From an uncultured Aquimarina sp. (GTDB lineage Bacteria; Bacteroidota; Bacteroidia; Flavobacteriales; Flavobacteriaceae), in the NCBI GenBank assembly GCA_947497175.1, contig CANMFM010000001.1, positions 434,001 through 498,000 of the forward strand: a DNA stretch of 64,000 bases, written 5' to 3'. Below are positions 18,500 through 27,532 of this stretch, one piece after another; the first letter of the stretch is position 1, and every line of letters starts with the position of its first letter. The position numbers and the translations under genes were made by a program. The notes beneath the pieces are model-generated. The model was not told the origin of the DNA. It saw nothing but the letters and a program-made list of their open reading frames with translations, and did no database searches.

Positions 18500-19738
18500 T
18501 TATTTTTTGTTTTCTTTTTGGCTAAAAAAGTAAATCAATTGAACAAGTAATAGAATAGCCATGGCTATAATTTGCATGAGGACTACTTGCTCTAATGATT
18601 TGTGGAAGAATATGATAAATAAAACTTGAGATATCCCTAGCAACCCTGATAATACTACAGGGATGTATCTGTCTAAAGATAAAAAGTAATAAGCGAATAT
18701 ATTTGAAATGGCAAATAGCGAGGTAGCGATTGCATATTTCCAAAGCAATGGAGCAATGGACATATAATCTGATCCAAAGAGAATATGAATTACAAGTTCG
18801 GGAAATATATAGCATCCTAAAACAATCGATGTCGCAAGGATCGTGATATATCCAATATATTTAAAAAGGATTGGAGTATGAGGTTCTCCATCTTTTTGTT
18901 TCTGAACCACTTTGGGTAATAATAGCATTACAAACATCCAGGCTACGAAGTACACCACACGGCCTATTAATGCCAATGAAGCATATAAACCAGCCTCATA
19001 AACTTCAAAATAATGTTTTACAAGAAGAATGTCACTGTTGTTGATAATGATCTGGGTTAATTCATAAAAAGCAGTTAGTATAAAGAATCGAACCACGTGT
19101 TTTGAATGTTCTTTTGATAATGTTTGCTTTTTTAGGATAGCCACTTTTTTACCCTTAAAAGGAAGTAATCCAAAGGCAAATGATATAAGTATGCCTGTAG
19201 CGATTAAAACAGAAGGCGAAAATGGAAGAACATATATAAACAGTAGCGTGATGAGTAACCGACTTATCATTTCTCCTTGATATGTAGTGGCTAGATTATT
19301 AAATCTTTTCGTTCCCTGAAAAACACCTCTGTTTATGCTCATAATAAAGTAGACGGGGATGCCAAAACCAAAAATAGTAAACATGAATTGAGATTGTGTA
19401 TTAAAGACATTTTGCAAGTCTTTGGCAAATATTATGATCAAAAGGCCTAATATAATTCCGGCCAGGGATGCATATCGATACATAAGTGTTACAAAACTCA
19501 TAAATATTGGCTTTTCAAATAGTACCGAAAATTTGGCCGTTGCCAATTGAAATGTCATGGCGACAAATGATAACACCAAAAGGAAAGTAATCAGCAAGGC
19601 GGCATCTGCAAAAAGTTCGGGTCCCAGCATTCTTCCCAAAGCTAGGTTGTATACATAGTTACCTGCGTTTACAACAAGTACACTACCCATAAATTTTTGC
19701 TCTGCTGTAAGTTTAGGTATGTAAGTGCTAATAATCAT
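18500..19738 (-). CDS. polysaccharide flippase, MOP superfamily
   Basis: 412 residues, about 12 hydrophobic helices. Typical MOP (Wzx/MATE-like) features: an early NAGNYVYNLALGRMLGPELFADAALLITFLLVLSF, a GVFQGTKRFN loop after helix 4, and a helix-rich C-terminal half. It should move lipid-linked sugars or a polymer across the inner membrane. It overlaps the upstream STAS gene by 11 bases and therefore probably belongs to the operon that starts at site c. It is shorter than PelG-type flippases. Confidence 0.85.
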   Translation of the reverse strand: MIISTYIPKLTAEQKFMGSVLVVNAGNYVYNLALGRMLGPELFADAALLITFLLVLSFVAMTFQLATAKFSVLFEKPIFMSFVTLMYRYASLAGIILGLLIIIFAKDLQNVFNTQSQFMFTIFGFGIPVYFIMSINRGVFQGTKRFNNLATTYQGEMISRLLITLLFIYVLPFSPSVLIATGILISFAFGLLPFKGKKVAILKKQTLSKEHSKHVVRFFILTAFYELTQIIINNSDILLVKHYFEVYEAGLYASLALIGRVVYFVAWMFVMLLLPKVVQKQKDGEPHTPILFKYIGYITILATSIVLGCYIFPELVIHILFGSDYMSIAPLLWKYAIATSLFAISNIFAYYFLSLDRYIPVVLSGLLGISQVLFIIFFHKSLEQVVLMQIIAMAILLLVQLIYFFSQKENKK

Positions 19739-20027
19739 TTCTAAAGATATGAGTGAGTTGATAATTTTTTAAAGAATTGGCCACTAAACGGTTTTCTTTT
19801 CCTAATACGAAAAGTATTTTACTGCGTCTGGAAGCTTTTTTATAAATTTCGTTAAGGATATCAAGTGCGTTTTTATCAATTCGATTTACTTTTTTGAGAC
19901 ACATGACCACCTCGCTGTAATGATCTAATAAATGATTAAAGTGATCTTTTACTTTTTCTGCGTTATTTGAAGTAAAGTCACCTTCAATTTCAAAAGTTCC
20001 TTTTATATTTTGTATTTGTAGTGCCAT
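19728..20027 (-). CDS. STAS-domain protein (first to the flippase)
   Basis: 99 residues, a lone STAS fold: MALQIQNIKGTFEIEGDFTSNNAEKVKDHF..., central VVMCLKKVNRIDKNALDILNEIYKKA. In anti-anti-sigma factors the phospho-Ser follows the Asp here (D-S/A-x-A/G); this copy has Asp-Lys-Asn-Ala, without Ser, so classical Ser phosphorylation is unlikely. It shares the MALQI start and general layout with the neighbour at 20061 (tandem duplication). It overlaps the flippase start by 11 bases, which hints at a direct link to export or at a regulatory adaptor. Confidence 0.82.
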   Translation of the reverse strand: MALQIQNIKGTFEIEGDFTSNNAEKVKDHFNHLLDHYSEVVMCLKKVNRIDKNALDILNEIYKKASRRSKILFVLGKENRLVANSLKNYQLTHIFRNDY

Positions 20028-20060
20028 CGTAGGTAAGATTAGAGGTTGATTTATACTATT

Positions 20061-20357
20061 TTATATAAAGTCACTTCTTAATATATAGTTAACTTTTCCA
20101 AAGGCTGTTTTGATTTTTTTATTCTCCTTTCCAATAATGTAAAAAATCTTATTGCCTTTCATGGCCTTTTTATATAAGTTGGTCAAAACACGAACTCCCG
20201 ACGCATCAATATTCTTTACATGATCGACAGATAGAATTACACGATCAGAAATATACAGTAGCTGTTCTACATGATGTTGTAGTGATATAGCATTTTCTGT
20301 AACGATGTTTCCATTGATTTCTAAAACTCCGTAGTTATTTGTAATTTGAAGTGCCAT
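20061..20357 (-). CDS. STAS-domain protein (second copy)
   Basis: 98 residues, STAS fold: MALQITNNYGVLEINGNIVTENAISLQHHVEQLL, then VILSVDHVKNIDASGVRVLTNLYKKA. The segment NIDASGVRVL keeps the Asp-Ala-Ser-Gly motif of SpoIIAA-type anti-anti-sigma factors, so this copy could be phosphorylated on Ser while its neighbour cannot. The first gene of the STAS-STAS-flippase transcript, directly behind site c. No RsbW/SpoIIAB kinase or PP2C phosphatase gene is near, so its partner is unknown. Confidence 0.85.
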   Translation of the reverse strand: MALQITNNYGVLEINGNIVTENAISLQHHVEQLLYISDRVILSVDHVKNIDASGVRVLTNLYKKAMKGNKIFYIIGKENKKIKTAFGKVNYILRSDFI

Positions 20358-20387
20358 GATAGTTTATTTTAGGGATTAATAACACTA

Positions 20388-20457
20388 CAAATATGGTTGA
20401 TGTCGATAAATTTTGAGATCAAATTTCGTTGATTGGTTATTTACTGTAGACGAGTGG
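20388..20457 (-). promoter_or_regulatory. promoter with LytTR-type direct repeats, site c
   Basis: Read on the minus strand: distal half CCACTCGTCTACA (20445-20457), proximal half CCAATCAACGAAA (20424-20436), 21 bp apart; 28 bases; -7 element CATATTTG (20388-20395). It faces the STAS-STAS-flippase genes. The divergent TPR/beta-barrel gene starts 85 bases on the other side and could be affected as well. Confidence 0.72.
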
Positions 20458-20542
20458 AAAAATGTACTGGGTCAAAAAGCTGTTAATGATTGTGTCGAAA
20501 TAAAACATATGCTTACCTTGTAGATAGAAACTGAAACTTTTT

Positions 20543-22630
20543 ATGAATAGATTAGTACTTCTTTTTATCTTTTTGGTATTGAGTGTTGTAGCGTCTTTCT
20601 CTCAGGAAATGAAAGAAGGATTCAATTATTTGGAGACCGGAGACTATAGCAAAGCAAAGGTTTTTTTTGAACAGGTTTTAAAACAACATCCTACTAATCG
20701 TACAGCTAGACTATGTTATGGAAGAGCGGTCGGGCTAACTGGAGATTCAGAGCAGGCGATAGCAATTTTTACAACTCTTTTAAAAGAATATCCTGATGAT
20801 TTTGAAATTAAGTTGAATTATGCAGAATCCTTATTATGGGATAAACAGTTTCATAAAGCTGAAGTCTTTTATGAGAAATTGATCAAAGAAAAAAGTGATA
20901 ATTTCCCTGCTGTGCTGGGTTATGCAAATACTCTTTCTAATCTGAAAAAATATAAAATAGCATTGGTATATGTCAATAAAGCATTGGCATTACAAAAAAG
21001 AAATCCAAATGCGCTAATTTCTAGAAAATTTATTCGGTTGGGATATGCAAATAAACTGACCCAAGATAAAGAGTATGAAAAAGCATTAGAGTTGCTCGAT
21101 AGAAATCTGCAAGATTATACTAATGATAAAGATACTCAGCTGAGTAAAGCCAATATATATTTAATTACTAATGATGTTGTAAATGCTCAAAAAACTTACC
21201 AGATTTTGGCAACTAACCCAAAAGACAGTATTTTGTCTTTGAATGGTTTAGCCTTGGTTGCTCATAAAAACTATAAAGCAAAAAAAGCCCTTTCTATAGC
21301 CACAATGGCTAAATCAAAAGTTGAAAAATTTAGAAACGATCAAGATATATACCTAGCCACCCAGGAACGATATATCCAAGCATTATTGTGGAACAGGAAA
21401 TTTACAGCAGCAAAAGAACAAATTGCACAACTGCAATTAATATATCCGGATAATTTAAGAGTTCTTGCCTTACAAGCTACCTATGGAATGTACACCAGTA
21501 GGTTTAAAAACAGTACAGAAATTTACACTGTAATTTTGGATAAAGACAAGACATCTTTTGATGGTAACTTAGGCATTGCTAATGCGTACAGAGCAACAGG
21601 AAGGGATATGAAATCTTACGAATATGCTTTTAAAACACTACAATACTATCCAAAACAACCAGATGCAGAAAAATTAATACAAACCTTGAATAAAACACAG
21701 ACTTCTTTTATTGAAGAAAAAACTGCATTTACTTTTGATAATGGAGATAACGAAGCTATTAATCTTAGCTTGAAAACCGTGATTCCTCTATCGGTTAAGC
21801 TCAAAGCCCAATTTCAATATGATTATAGAACAACTAAAAATACAGTAACAAAAAATGAAGCAAAGTCTAACGATTTCTGGTTGGGACTTTTTTATAAGCA
21901 TCATGGAAATATTTCTTTAGAGTCTAAAATAGGAGTTACCAGGGCAAATGGATTTACCACGAGGTATACAGAGTTAATTGCTCAAACAGTTTTAAAAATC
22001 AAACCTTTGAGACTGCAAAACCTCGAATTTAGTTACAAAAGAGAGTTACAGAATTTTAATGCTGATCTTTTAAACCGAGAGATTATAATGAATAATTATG
22101 GTTTTACGTATAATCTAGGGACTAATTTCAATTTGGGATGGTATACGCAATATATGTATACTTCTCAAACCGATGAGAATACCAGAAACTTGATGTTCAC
22201 CTCTTTGTACTATACGTTAGTACAGAAACCTGTACTTAAAGCTGGAATTAATTATCAGTATATTTCTTTTAAGAATCAGGTACCCACAATTTATTTTAGT
22301 CCGGATCAATTTAATTTAGGAGAAGTTTTTCTTGAAATCGTAAGCGATTCGAAGAAAAAGTGGTTTTATCAGGCAAGTGCAGCGTTAGGGCGACAGTTTG
22401 TAGAAGATGACCCAAGCTCATCTACCTTTAGAGCAGAGGGTAAATTAGGGTATCAATTTTCTAATCGGTTTTTGGCTGATATGTATACAAAGTATAGTAA
22501 TATTGCGTCAGCAACTGCAGCGGGTTTTGAGTATGTTGAGTTAGGCTTTAAACTAAAATGGTACTTTTTAAAACAACCTGTTTTTAATAAAAAAATCATG
22601 AAACTAAAAAATAACGAAGATGCCGAATAG
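20543..22630 (+). CDS. TPR / outer membrane beta-barrel protein, YaiO-like
   Basis: 695 residues. Signal peptide (LVLLFIFLVLSVVASFSQ), about ten TPR units (roughly 25-370; for instance FNYLETGDYSKAKVFFEQVLKQHPTN), then a C-terminal half (about 390-690) of alternating beta strands with aromatic girdles (FWLGLFYKHHGNISLESKIGVTR...) that resembles the YaiO/BcsC/PgaA-type outer membrane barrel. A periplasmic TPR scaffold fused to a barrel is the usual exit port of synthase-dependent exopolysaccharides. It is divergent from the STAS/flippase operon. Its last codons form half of the hairpin that ends the convergent gene. Confidence 0.85.
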   Translation: MNRLVLLFIFLVLSVVASFSQEMKEGFNYLETGDYSKAKVFFEQVLKQHPTNRTARLCYGRAVGLTGDSEQAIAIFTTLLKEYPDDFEIKLNYAESLLWDKQFHKAEVFYEKLIKEKSDNFPAVLGYANTLSNLKKYKIALVYVNKALALQKRNPNALISRKFIRLGYANKLTQDKEYEKALELLDRNLQDYTNDKDTQLSKANIYLITNDVVNAQKTYQILATNPKDSILSLNGLALVAHKNYKAKKALSIATMAKSKVEKFRNDQDIYLATQERYIQALLWNRKFTAAKEQIAQLQLIYPDNLRVLALQATYGMYTSRFKNSTEIYTVILDKDKTSFDGNLGIANAYRATGRDMKSYEYAFKTLQYYPKQPDAEKLIQTLNKTQTSFIEEKTAFTFDNGDNEAINLSLKTVIPLSVKLKAQFQYDYRTTKNTVTKNEAKSNDFWLGLFYKHHGNISLESKIGVTRANGFTTRYTELIAQTVLKIKPLRLQNLEFSYKRELQNFNADLLNREIIMNNYGFTYNLGTNFNLGWYTQYMYTSQTDENTRNLMFTSLYYTLVQKPVLKAGINYQYISFKNQVPTIYFSPDQFNLGEVFLEIVSDSKKKWFYQASAALGRQFVEDDPSSSTFRAEGKLGYQFSNRFLADMYTKYSNIASATAAGFEYVELGFKLKWYFLKQPVFNKKIMKLKNNEDAE

Positions 22631-22645
22631 GTCATCTTCGTTATT
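22610..22645 (-). terminator. terminator of the giant secreted protein gene, inside the convergent CDS end
   Basis: Perfect 13-bp stem AATAACGAAGATG/CATCTTCGTTATT around a 10-base loop, with TTTTT following on the minus strand. The stop codon of the TPR/barrel gene (22628-22630) lies in the loop, so the terminator of one gene is written in the last codons of the other. Confidence 0.8.
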
Positions 22646-22670
22646 ACCCAAATCATGAAACCTAACTTTT

Positions 22671-25600
22671 TTATTGAATTAAAAAACTGCCAGTATATCT
22701 ATTTTTGTTATCGCCTCTTACAATGTATTTATATACTCCGGGACGTAAATTTTTCGTTTCAAAAATTACTTCTTCGGTAGTACTCATTTTTAATTTTTCA
22801 TTTCGAACAACTCTACCTAACAGATCCACTACCACAATATGTAGGTCGTTGTAAGGACCACCAGGTATCTGAACTTTGGTTGATGTTGTAAATGGATTGG
22901 GATAATTTTTTAAAGTGATTGTTTTTCTTAGTTCCTCAACTTGTGCTTGAGCAATTATTTCTGTTTCTTCCTCTGTTTCTATCTCAATATTAGAATCAGA
23001 AGTAATTGTTTCAGAATTTGTAAAAACCACATTGGAAACCTTTAGGCTGAAAGAGACAAAATTTTGATAATCTCCTTGGACCGAAAATACAATATTCTTA
23101 ATTTTTCCGATACTATCCACTTTTTGATTCCCGTCTGTAAAGTCAGAGAATGGTATTGTATGTCCCTGTACTCCTTCTGTATAACGAATCGTATACCGTA
23201 ATCGTTTATTCCAGTCTTTAAGATCCTTAGTTACCAAAATTACTTCAACATCCTGGCTGCTGTTCATTTCGAATTGTAAAGCGTTGTATTCAGATACATC
23301 TAACGACAATTCACCAGGGAGTACGTTTCTAAAAAGATTAAGAGTTTCTTTTACCTCTCCTTGTACTAAAGCATTACGTTCTACTACGTACTCGCCGTTC
23401 TGGCTAGAACCCTCATGGGCTGTTATTCCGAAATTATTAATAACCACGCCTTGGTCTAAGTAATCTACACCCCATGGTCCATCAGCAAGATATAGAGCAT
23501 CTAATTGTGTTGCGTTTTCAGCCTGAATAGAAAATCCAATATCAAACAAGTGTCCCGAGTCTATAGTGATTTGTTCTGTATATGATCCTGATAAAGCAAC
23601 AGTTTTAATAAATTTATGTTCTTCAGAGAATTCGGTTTTTCTTATATTACTTGAAAATGTTATCTGGTTTGCGCCTTGCTTATTTATTATGTGTAATGTC
23701 AATTTTCCGTTAGCATACCATCCTTGTTTTACAAATACTGAAGGTACTCGATACCTTTTTTTATGGCTTCGCATTGGTTTGTTAGTAACAAACTCGTTAA
23801 GAATATGATTTGCAATATTAGCGACTTGTGAGACCGAACCACCCCAGATTTGAAAATTAATATAGTCTCCTTCAGGATAGTCGGCTATATTCCATAAGCT
23901 ATAGATTTCATTTTCTGATTCTCCTTTTTTGACAGAAAAGGTTAGTGCATATTCTATTTCACCAGTAGCTCTTTCGATTTTAGTACTTACGATAGTGTGG
24001 TTTTTAATCATAACTGTTCTAACATCTAATAACTTAGAACCATTCAAACGATCGCAAATAGTTTTTGAGTGATCGTAAACAGACCCTTTTGTTGATGTTG
24101 CAAATGCTGCGGCTACTCTCTGATCTCTTTTATAATAATCTATTGAAAATACAGCTTTTGCATTTGTGATACCCATCAAATCTTCTGGACTAGACACAAA
24201 AGTAGATTCAGTACCTACAACGCCTGTCTTAGGAAAATATACACTTAGATCATCACCATTTGCAGATCTATATGATTTTTTTCCTGGTTGAAAACGGCGT
24301 TGTGATTTTTTGGTATTAAAAACTGAATTAGTTTTTGTGCGATTAAAGTTTCGCTTTGCGATTAAGTTGGCCAAATCACCATTACTCTCCAAGCCTCCAT
24401 CATTAGCAGATGTAACATCGGTTGCAGTGTCTATATCCACATAATTATTTGTTTTAATCGCAGTATATGGGCTAGCAGTAATGTAAAACAAGGCATCATT
24501 AAAATCTTGATCGCAAGAAGCATAATCTCTTCTGATATCTTCAAACCCCAAAATAATTCTTTCGTTGTCTGGATCTGATAGTAATACATTATGGTATCGT
24601 AACATTGGATCCGTTTCAGGATTGAAATCAGGATTAGAATGCAATTGCCATTGACCAGTTCCTACACAACCATCTGACCATGCATTTGCCAATAATACCC
24701 ACCCTATTCCGGTATTCGCGGGAAACCGACCGATATTAACTTTATCTCCTATTTCTAATCCACCTCCACTATACAAAGCAGATACATTAGGAAAAACAAT
24801 GGTAATATCTTCTGGAGCTGGCATTTCTGGATTAGGGTCGTTGATATCATAGGTATAAAATCCAAGAGTGTTTTTATAACCAGCGCCTTCTCCCACAAAA
24901 GTGATCCAAATATCTGCTTCGTCTTCTAAAACGACATCGGTATCATATCCAGATGAAATGTAATGTGGATTAAAATCAGGCACCGGATAACTTTCAGGTA
25001 ATGCATTATTAATCATATCAATTGTTTCTTGACTTATGATATCTTTTTCATCTAAATAAAGTGGCGTACCATCTGATGAAAAATCGCCTAAATAAGTATA
25101 CCGGTCACATATTTCCGGAATCGGAAAACTATCTGGAGTCTGCCCCCCATTTTCTGGAGAAAAACTTGTTTTTCTTAGATCAAAGTTATCATCTAACCCA
25201 TCTTGATCTGAATCATTTCCTGAAGGAGTGGTTTCTGCAATCCCATCACCGTCACTGTCGTAGGCCTCTGTAGTATCTGCGATCCCATCATTATTAGAAT
25301 CGGTATCCAAATGATCATAAGCATCTGTGCCATCTGTATTAATAGTGCCATTAATCGTACCACCAAAATCAGGATCAAAGGCATCATCCAATCCATCGTT
25401 ATCATTATCTTTATTTGATAACCCTTTATACGCACTACGCTCTTGTCCTTCAATGATATCAACAATACCATCGTTGTCAGAATCTGTGTCGTAACAGTCG
25501 TAGATACCATCATTATCAGAATCCATAGGTAATGACGTATTATTGGTTTGGTCTAAATCAAAAGCATCAGCGATTCCGTCATTATCAATATCTGCATAGT

Positions 25601-26681
25601 TAACATCTAATGAGTTATAGACACCATCATTATTACTGTCTTTATCTGCATATCCGGCTTCAATAATATCATATATTCCATCGTTATCAGCATCTATATC
25701 CAAAAAATCTGGAAAACCATCACCGTCTCTATCAAAAGCATCTTGAACTACATTATCACCGTTACCGCTGATATCATTATCCAGATAATTGTACATATCA
25801 TCCCCGTCATCATCACCATAAGGATTCATTCCATTACATTCTACAGTATTGATAATACCATCACCATCGACATCTGCATCCATTGAGTCTAATATGCCGT
25901 CTTGATCTTTATCCAAAGGAGAAATACCACTAGCGCATTTAAAGCCATCATTAGAATTTGTAGTTTCTGTAAGATTCAGAAGGGTTGCTGTTGGGGTAGC
26001 ACTTTCATAATTATTAATGAGGTATAATCCTCCGTTATTATCTGATAAATAAAGTCTTTTGGAAGCATCTGTATACGCTGCTCCAAAAGTACTTTTGGGT
26101 AAATCAATCACTGTTTTACTAGAAAACACAGGCGTTCCTGACGAAAGATCCCATTTATATAACTTACCTCTACTACCGCCATAAAAGGCTCCACTTACAT
26201 ATACAATATCTGCACATGTACTAGGTGAGGCAACATCGGCTTCAATTACTTCAAAAATAGGAGAAGATGAACCATTATAGTCTTTGAGATTGGATATTTT
26301 ATGAAATGTATTTTTGGTTGTATTCTGAAACACCCAAAGATTTCCTTCCGGATCTATATCGGCAGCATATCCTCCCCCAAATGTAATATTTCCAGCGGGT
26401 GCAACCGCACCCAGATCTATTACCATATCTTTTGCAATTCTTAAAAGGTGCTTATCACTGTTTTTAATAGCGTATAAATAGTTGTCAACAGGATTATATC
26501 CTCCTGCATTATATGAAGCATATGAATGTAAAGCCTCAGAATATGATCCGGTAACGGGATCATACGCTTTCATCGTACCAGAAATTACTTGGTAAAAATT
26601 ACCTTGTTCACAATCAAAGTGTTGTTGTGCATTTAGAAAAGATGTAATAAGAAATGCTAAATAGATAGTAATTTTTTTCAT
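22671..26681 (-). CDS. giant secreted protein: TSP type 3 repeats, DUF4114, T9SS sorting domain
   Basis: 1336 residues. Signal peptide (ITIYLAFLITSFLNAQ), a propeller-like N-terminal part (about 20-250), a long run of calcium-binding thrombospondin type 3 repeats (about 255-510; DKDQDGILDSMDADVDGDGIINTVECN and onward), a DUF4114 domain (about 575-740; GWVLLANAWSDG... FEDIRRDYASCDQDFNDALFYI), a long beta-rich region with a CBM-like module (about 1040-1210) and a C-terminal type IX secretion sorting domain (NYPNPFTTSTKVQI...GVYKYIVRG). It is therefore exported by T9SS and attached at the surface or released. Likely an adhesin or matrix protein. It has the regulated promoter site d, linking it to the polysaccharide genes. 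Confidence 0.88.
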   Translation of the reverse strand: MKKITIYLAFLITSFLNAQQHFDCEQGNFYQVISGTMKAYDPVTGSYSEALHSYASYNAGGYNPVDNYLYAIKNSDKHLLRIAKDMVIDLGAVAPAGNITFGGGYAADIDPEGNLWVFQNTTKNTFHKISNLKDYNGSSSPIFEVIEADVASPSTCADIVYVSGAFYGGSRGKLYKWDLSSGTPVFSSKTVIDLPKSTFGAAYTDASKRLYLSDNNGGLYLINNYESATPTATLLNLTETTNSNDGFKCASGISPLDKDQDGILDSMDADVDGDGIINTVECNGMNPYGDDDGDDMYNYLDNDISGNGDNVVQDAFDRDGDGFPDFLDIDADNDGIYDIIEAGYADKDSNNDGVYNSLDVNYADIDNDGIADAFDLDQTNNTSLPMDSDNDGIYDCYDTDSDNDGIVDIIEGQERSAYKGLSNKDNDNDGLDDAFDPDFGGTINGTINTDGTDAYDHLDTDSNNDGIADTTEAYDSDGDGIAETTPSGNDSDQDGLDDNFDLRKTSFSPENGGQTPDSFPIPEICDRYTYLGDFSSDGTPLYLDEKDIISQETIDMINNALPESYPVPDFNPHYISSGYDTDVVLEDEADIWITFVGEGAGYKNTLGFYTYDINDPNPEMPAPEDITIVFPNVSALYSGGGLEIGDKVNIGRFPANTGIGWVLLANAWSDGCVGTGQWQLHSNPDFNPETDPMLRYHNVLLSDPDNERIILGFEDIRRDYASCDQDFNDALFYITASPYTAIKTNNYVDIDTATDVTSANDGGLESNGDLANLIAKRNFNRTKTNSVFNTKKSQRRFQPGKKSYRSANGDDLSVYFPKTGVVGTESTFVSSPEDLMGITNAKAVFSIDYYKRDQRVAAAFATSTKGSVYDHSKTICDRLNGSKLLDVRTVMIKNHTIVSTKIERATGEIEYALTFSVKKGESENEIYSLWNIADYPEGDYINFQIWGGSVSQVANIANHILNEFVTNKPMRSHKKRYRVPSVFVKQGWYANGKLTLHIINKQGANQITFSSNIRKTEFSEEHKFIKTVALSGSYTEQITIDSGHLFDIGFSIQAENATQLDALYLADGPWGVDYLDQGVVINNFGITAHEGSSQNGEYVVERNALVQGEVKETLNLFRNVLPGELSLDVSEYNALQFEMNSSQDVEVILVTKDLKDWNKRLRYTIRYTEGVQGHTIPFSDFTDGNQKVDSIGKIKNIVFSVQGDYQNFVSFSLKVSNVVFTNSETITSDSNIEIETEEETEIIAQAQVEELRKTITLKNYPNPFTTSTKVQIPGGPYNDLHIVVVDLLGRVVRNEKLKMSTTEEVIFETKNLRPGVYKYIVRGDNKNRYTGSFLIQ

Positions 26682-26711
26682 AATGTTATAGATTTTGGGT
26701 TTTCAGATACT

Positions 26712-26781
26712 CAAAACTAGTCTATTACTACTATGAAAATAGTTGTTGTTCGATCACAGGTAGTTTACTGTAGATGAACGG
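26712..26781 (-). promoter_or_regulatory. promoter with LytTR-type direct repeats, site d
   Basis: Read on the minus strand: distal half CCGTTCATCTACA (26769-26781), proximal half CCTGTGATCGAAC (26748-26760), 21 bp apart; 28 bases; -7 element TAGTTTTG (26712-26719). It lies between the LytTR regulator gene and the giant secreted protein gene, which it faces. The distal half matches the family consensus from CCGTTCAT. Confidence 0.72.
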
Positions 26782-26802
26782 GTTTTTATAAAAGATGAAC
26801 CT

Positions 26803-27519
26803 TTACAACATATTTAAACGTTTCATAAGCTCTGGGCGATTAGACCGGCTAACAGGGATCACATCTTTTGCTATAAGAACGCTATTGTCTTCTATGTCAA
26901 TGATTTTTTTGATATTGATAACATATGATCGATGAACTTTAAGAAAAAGGTCGTCTGGCAATTTCTCTTCAATTTTTTTTAAGGTAGAATGAACCGTGTA
27001 ATTTTGTTCTTCCGTTTTGATTAAAATGTAATCTCCTTTGGCTTCAATTAAATTGATGGTAGGAATACTAATCTTTATCAGCCTTCTGTCTATATTAATA
27101 TAAAGTTCATTTTTCTCTGAAGCTGTATCGGCTGACAAATTATTTTTGGGTTCATGACTTATAGTCCTCGCCGAACTTTGCGCTTTTTGTATGGCTTTCA
27201 AAAAGCGTGGCAGTGTTATAGGTTTCACCAAATAATCTACAATACATTCGTACTCAAATGCTTCTAATGCAAAGTTTTTATCAGAAGTTGTTAAAACAAT
27301 ATTGGGAGGGTTTTTTAAGGTGTCGATAAAATCAAAACCTGTAAAATCGGGCATATGAATATCTAAAAAGATAAGATCGATTTCATTCTTATTTAAAAAC
27401 TTAATCGCTTGAATTGCATTAGGAAACTCTTCAATAACATCCAACTCATCAACTTGCGAACATAGTTGTTGAATAATCGCTCTTGCCGTTTCTTCGTCAT
27501 CAATAATTATGCAATTCAT
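26803..27519 (-). CDS. LytTR-family response regulator
   Basis: 238 residues. Receiver domain: IIIDDEETARAI, phospho-acceptor Asp53 in DLIFLDIHMPDFTG, conserved Thr (VLTTSDK) and Lys (DYLVKPI). C-terminal LytTR DNA-binding domain (about 135-238): KISIPTINLIEAKGDYILI, TLKKIEEKLPDDLFLKVHRSYVIN. It is the only DNA-binding protein of the H-NOX/FIST operon and the last gene of it, 13 bases after the HPt gene. By position and by site type it is the prime candidate to bind the 21-bp-spaced repeats at sites a to e. There is a second LytTR regulator at 55752, for which a different repeat is seen nearby. Confidence 0.93.
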   Translation of the reverse strand: MNCIIIDDEETARAIIQQLCSQVDELDVIEEFPNAIQAIKFLNKNEIDLIFLDIHMPDFTGFDFIDTLKNPPNIVLTTSDKNFALEAFEYECIVDYLVKPITLPRFLKAIQKAQSSARTISHEPKNNLSADTASEKNELYINIDRRLIKISIPTINLIEAKGDYILIKTEEQNYTVHSTLKKIEEKLPDDLFLKVHRSYVINIKKIIDIEDNSVLIAKDVIPVSRSNRPELMKRLNML

Positions 27520-27532
27520 AAAGGATTCTATT

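Noticed and set aside
17171..22630. Reading the GT4, flippase and TPR/barrel genes as a Pel polysaccharide locus
   Set aside because: No PelD, PelE or PelA-type gene is present, the flippase is shorter than PelG and the GT4 lacks PelF-like length. The similarity is only of general type.
25193..25513. 106-residue frame inside the giant secreted protein
   Set aside because: A shadow produced by the repetitive GAT/GAC codons of the calcium-binding repeats.
25000..26000. Periodic sequence as a DNA repeat array or CRISPR
   Set aside because: The repeats are degenerate codon runs of Asp/Gly/Asn in a coding frame with no conserved spacer pattern. No CRISPR array is seen anywhere in the window.
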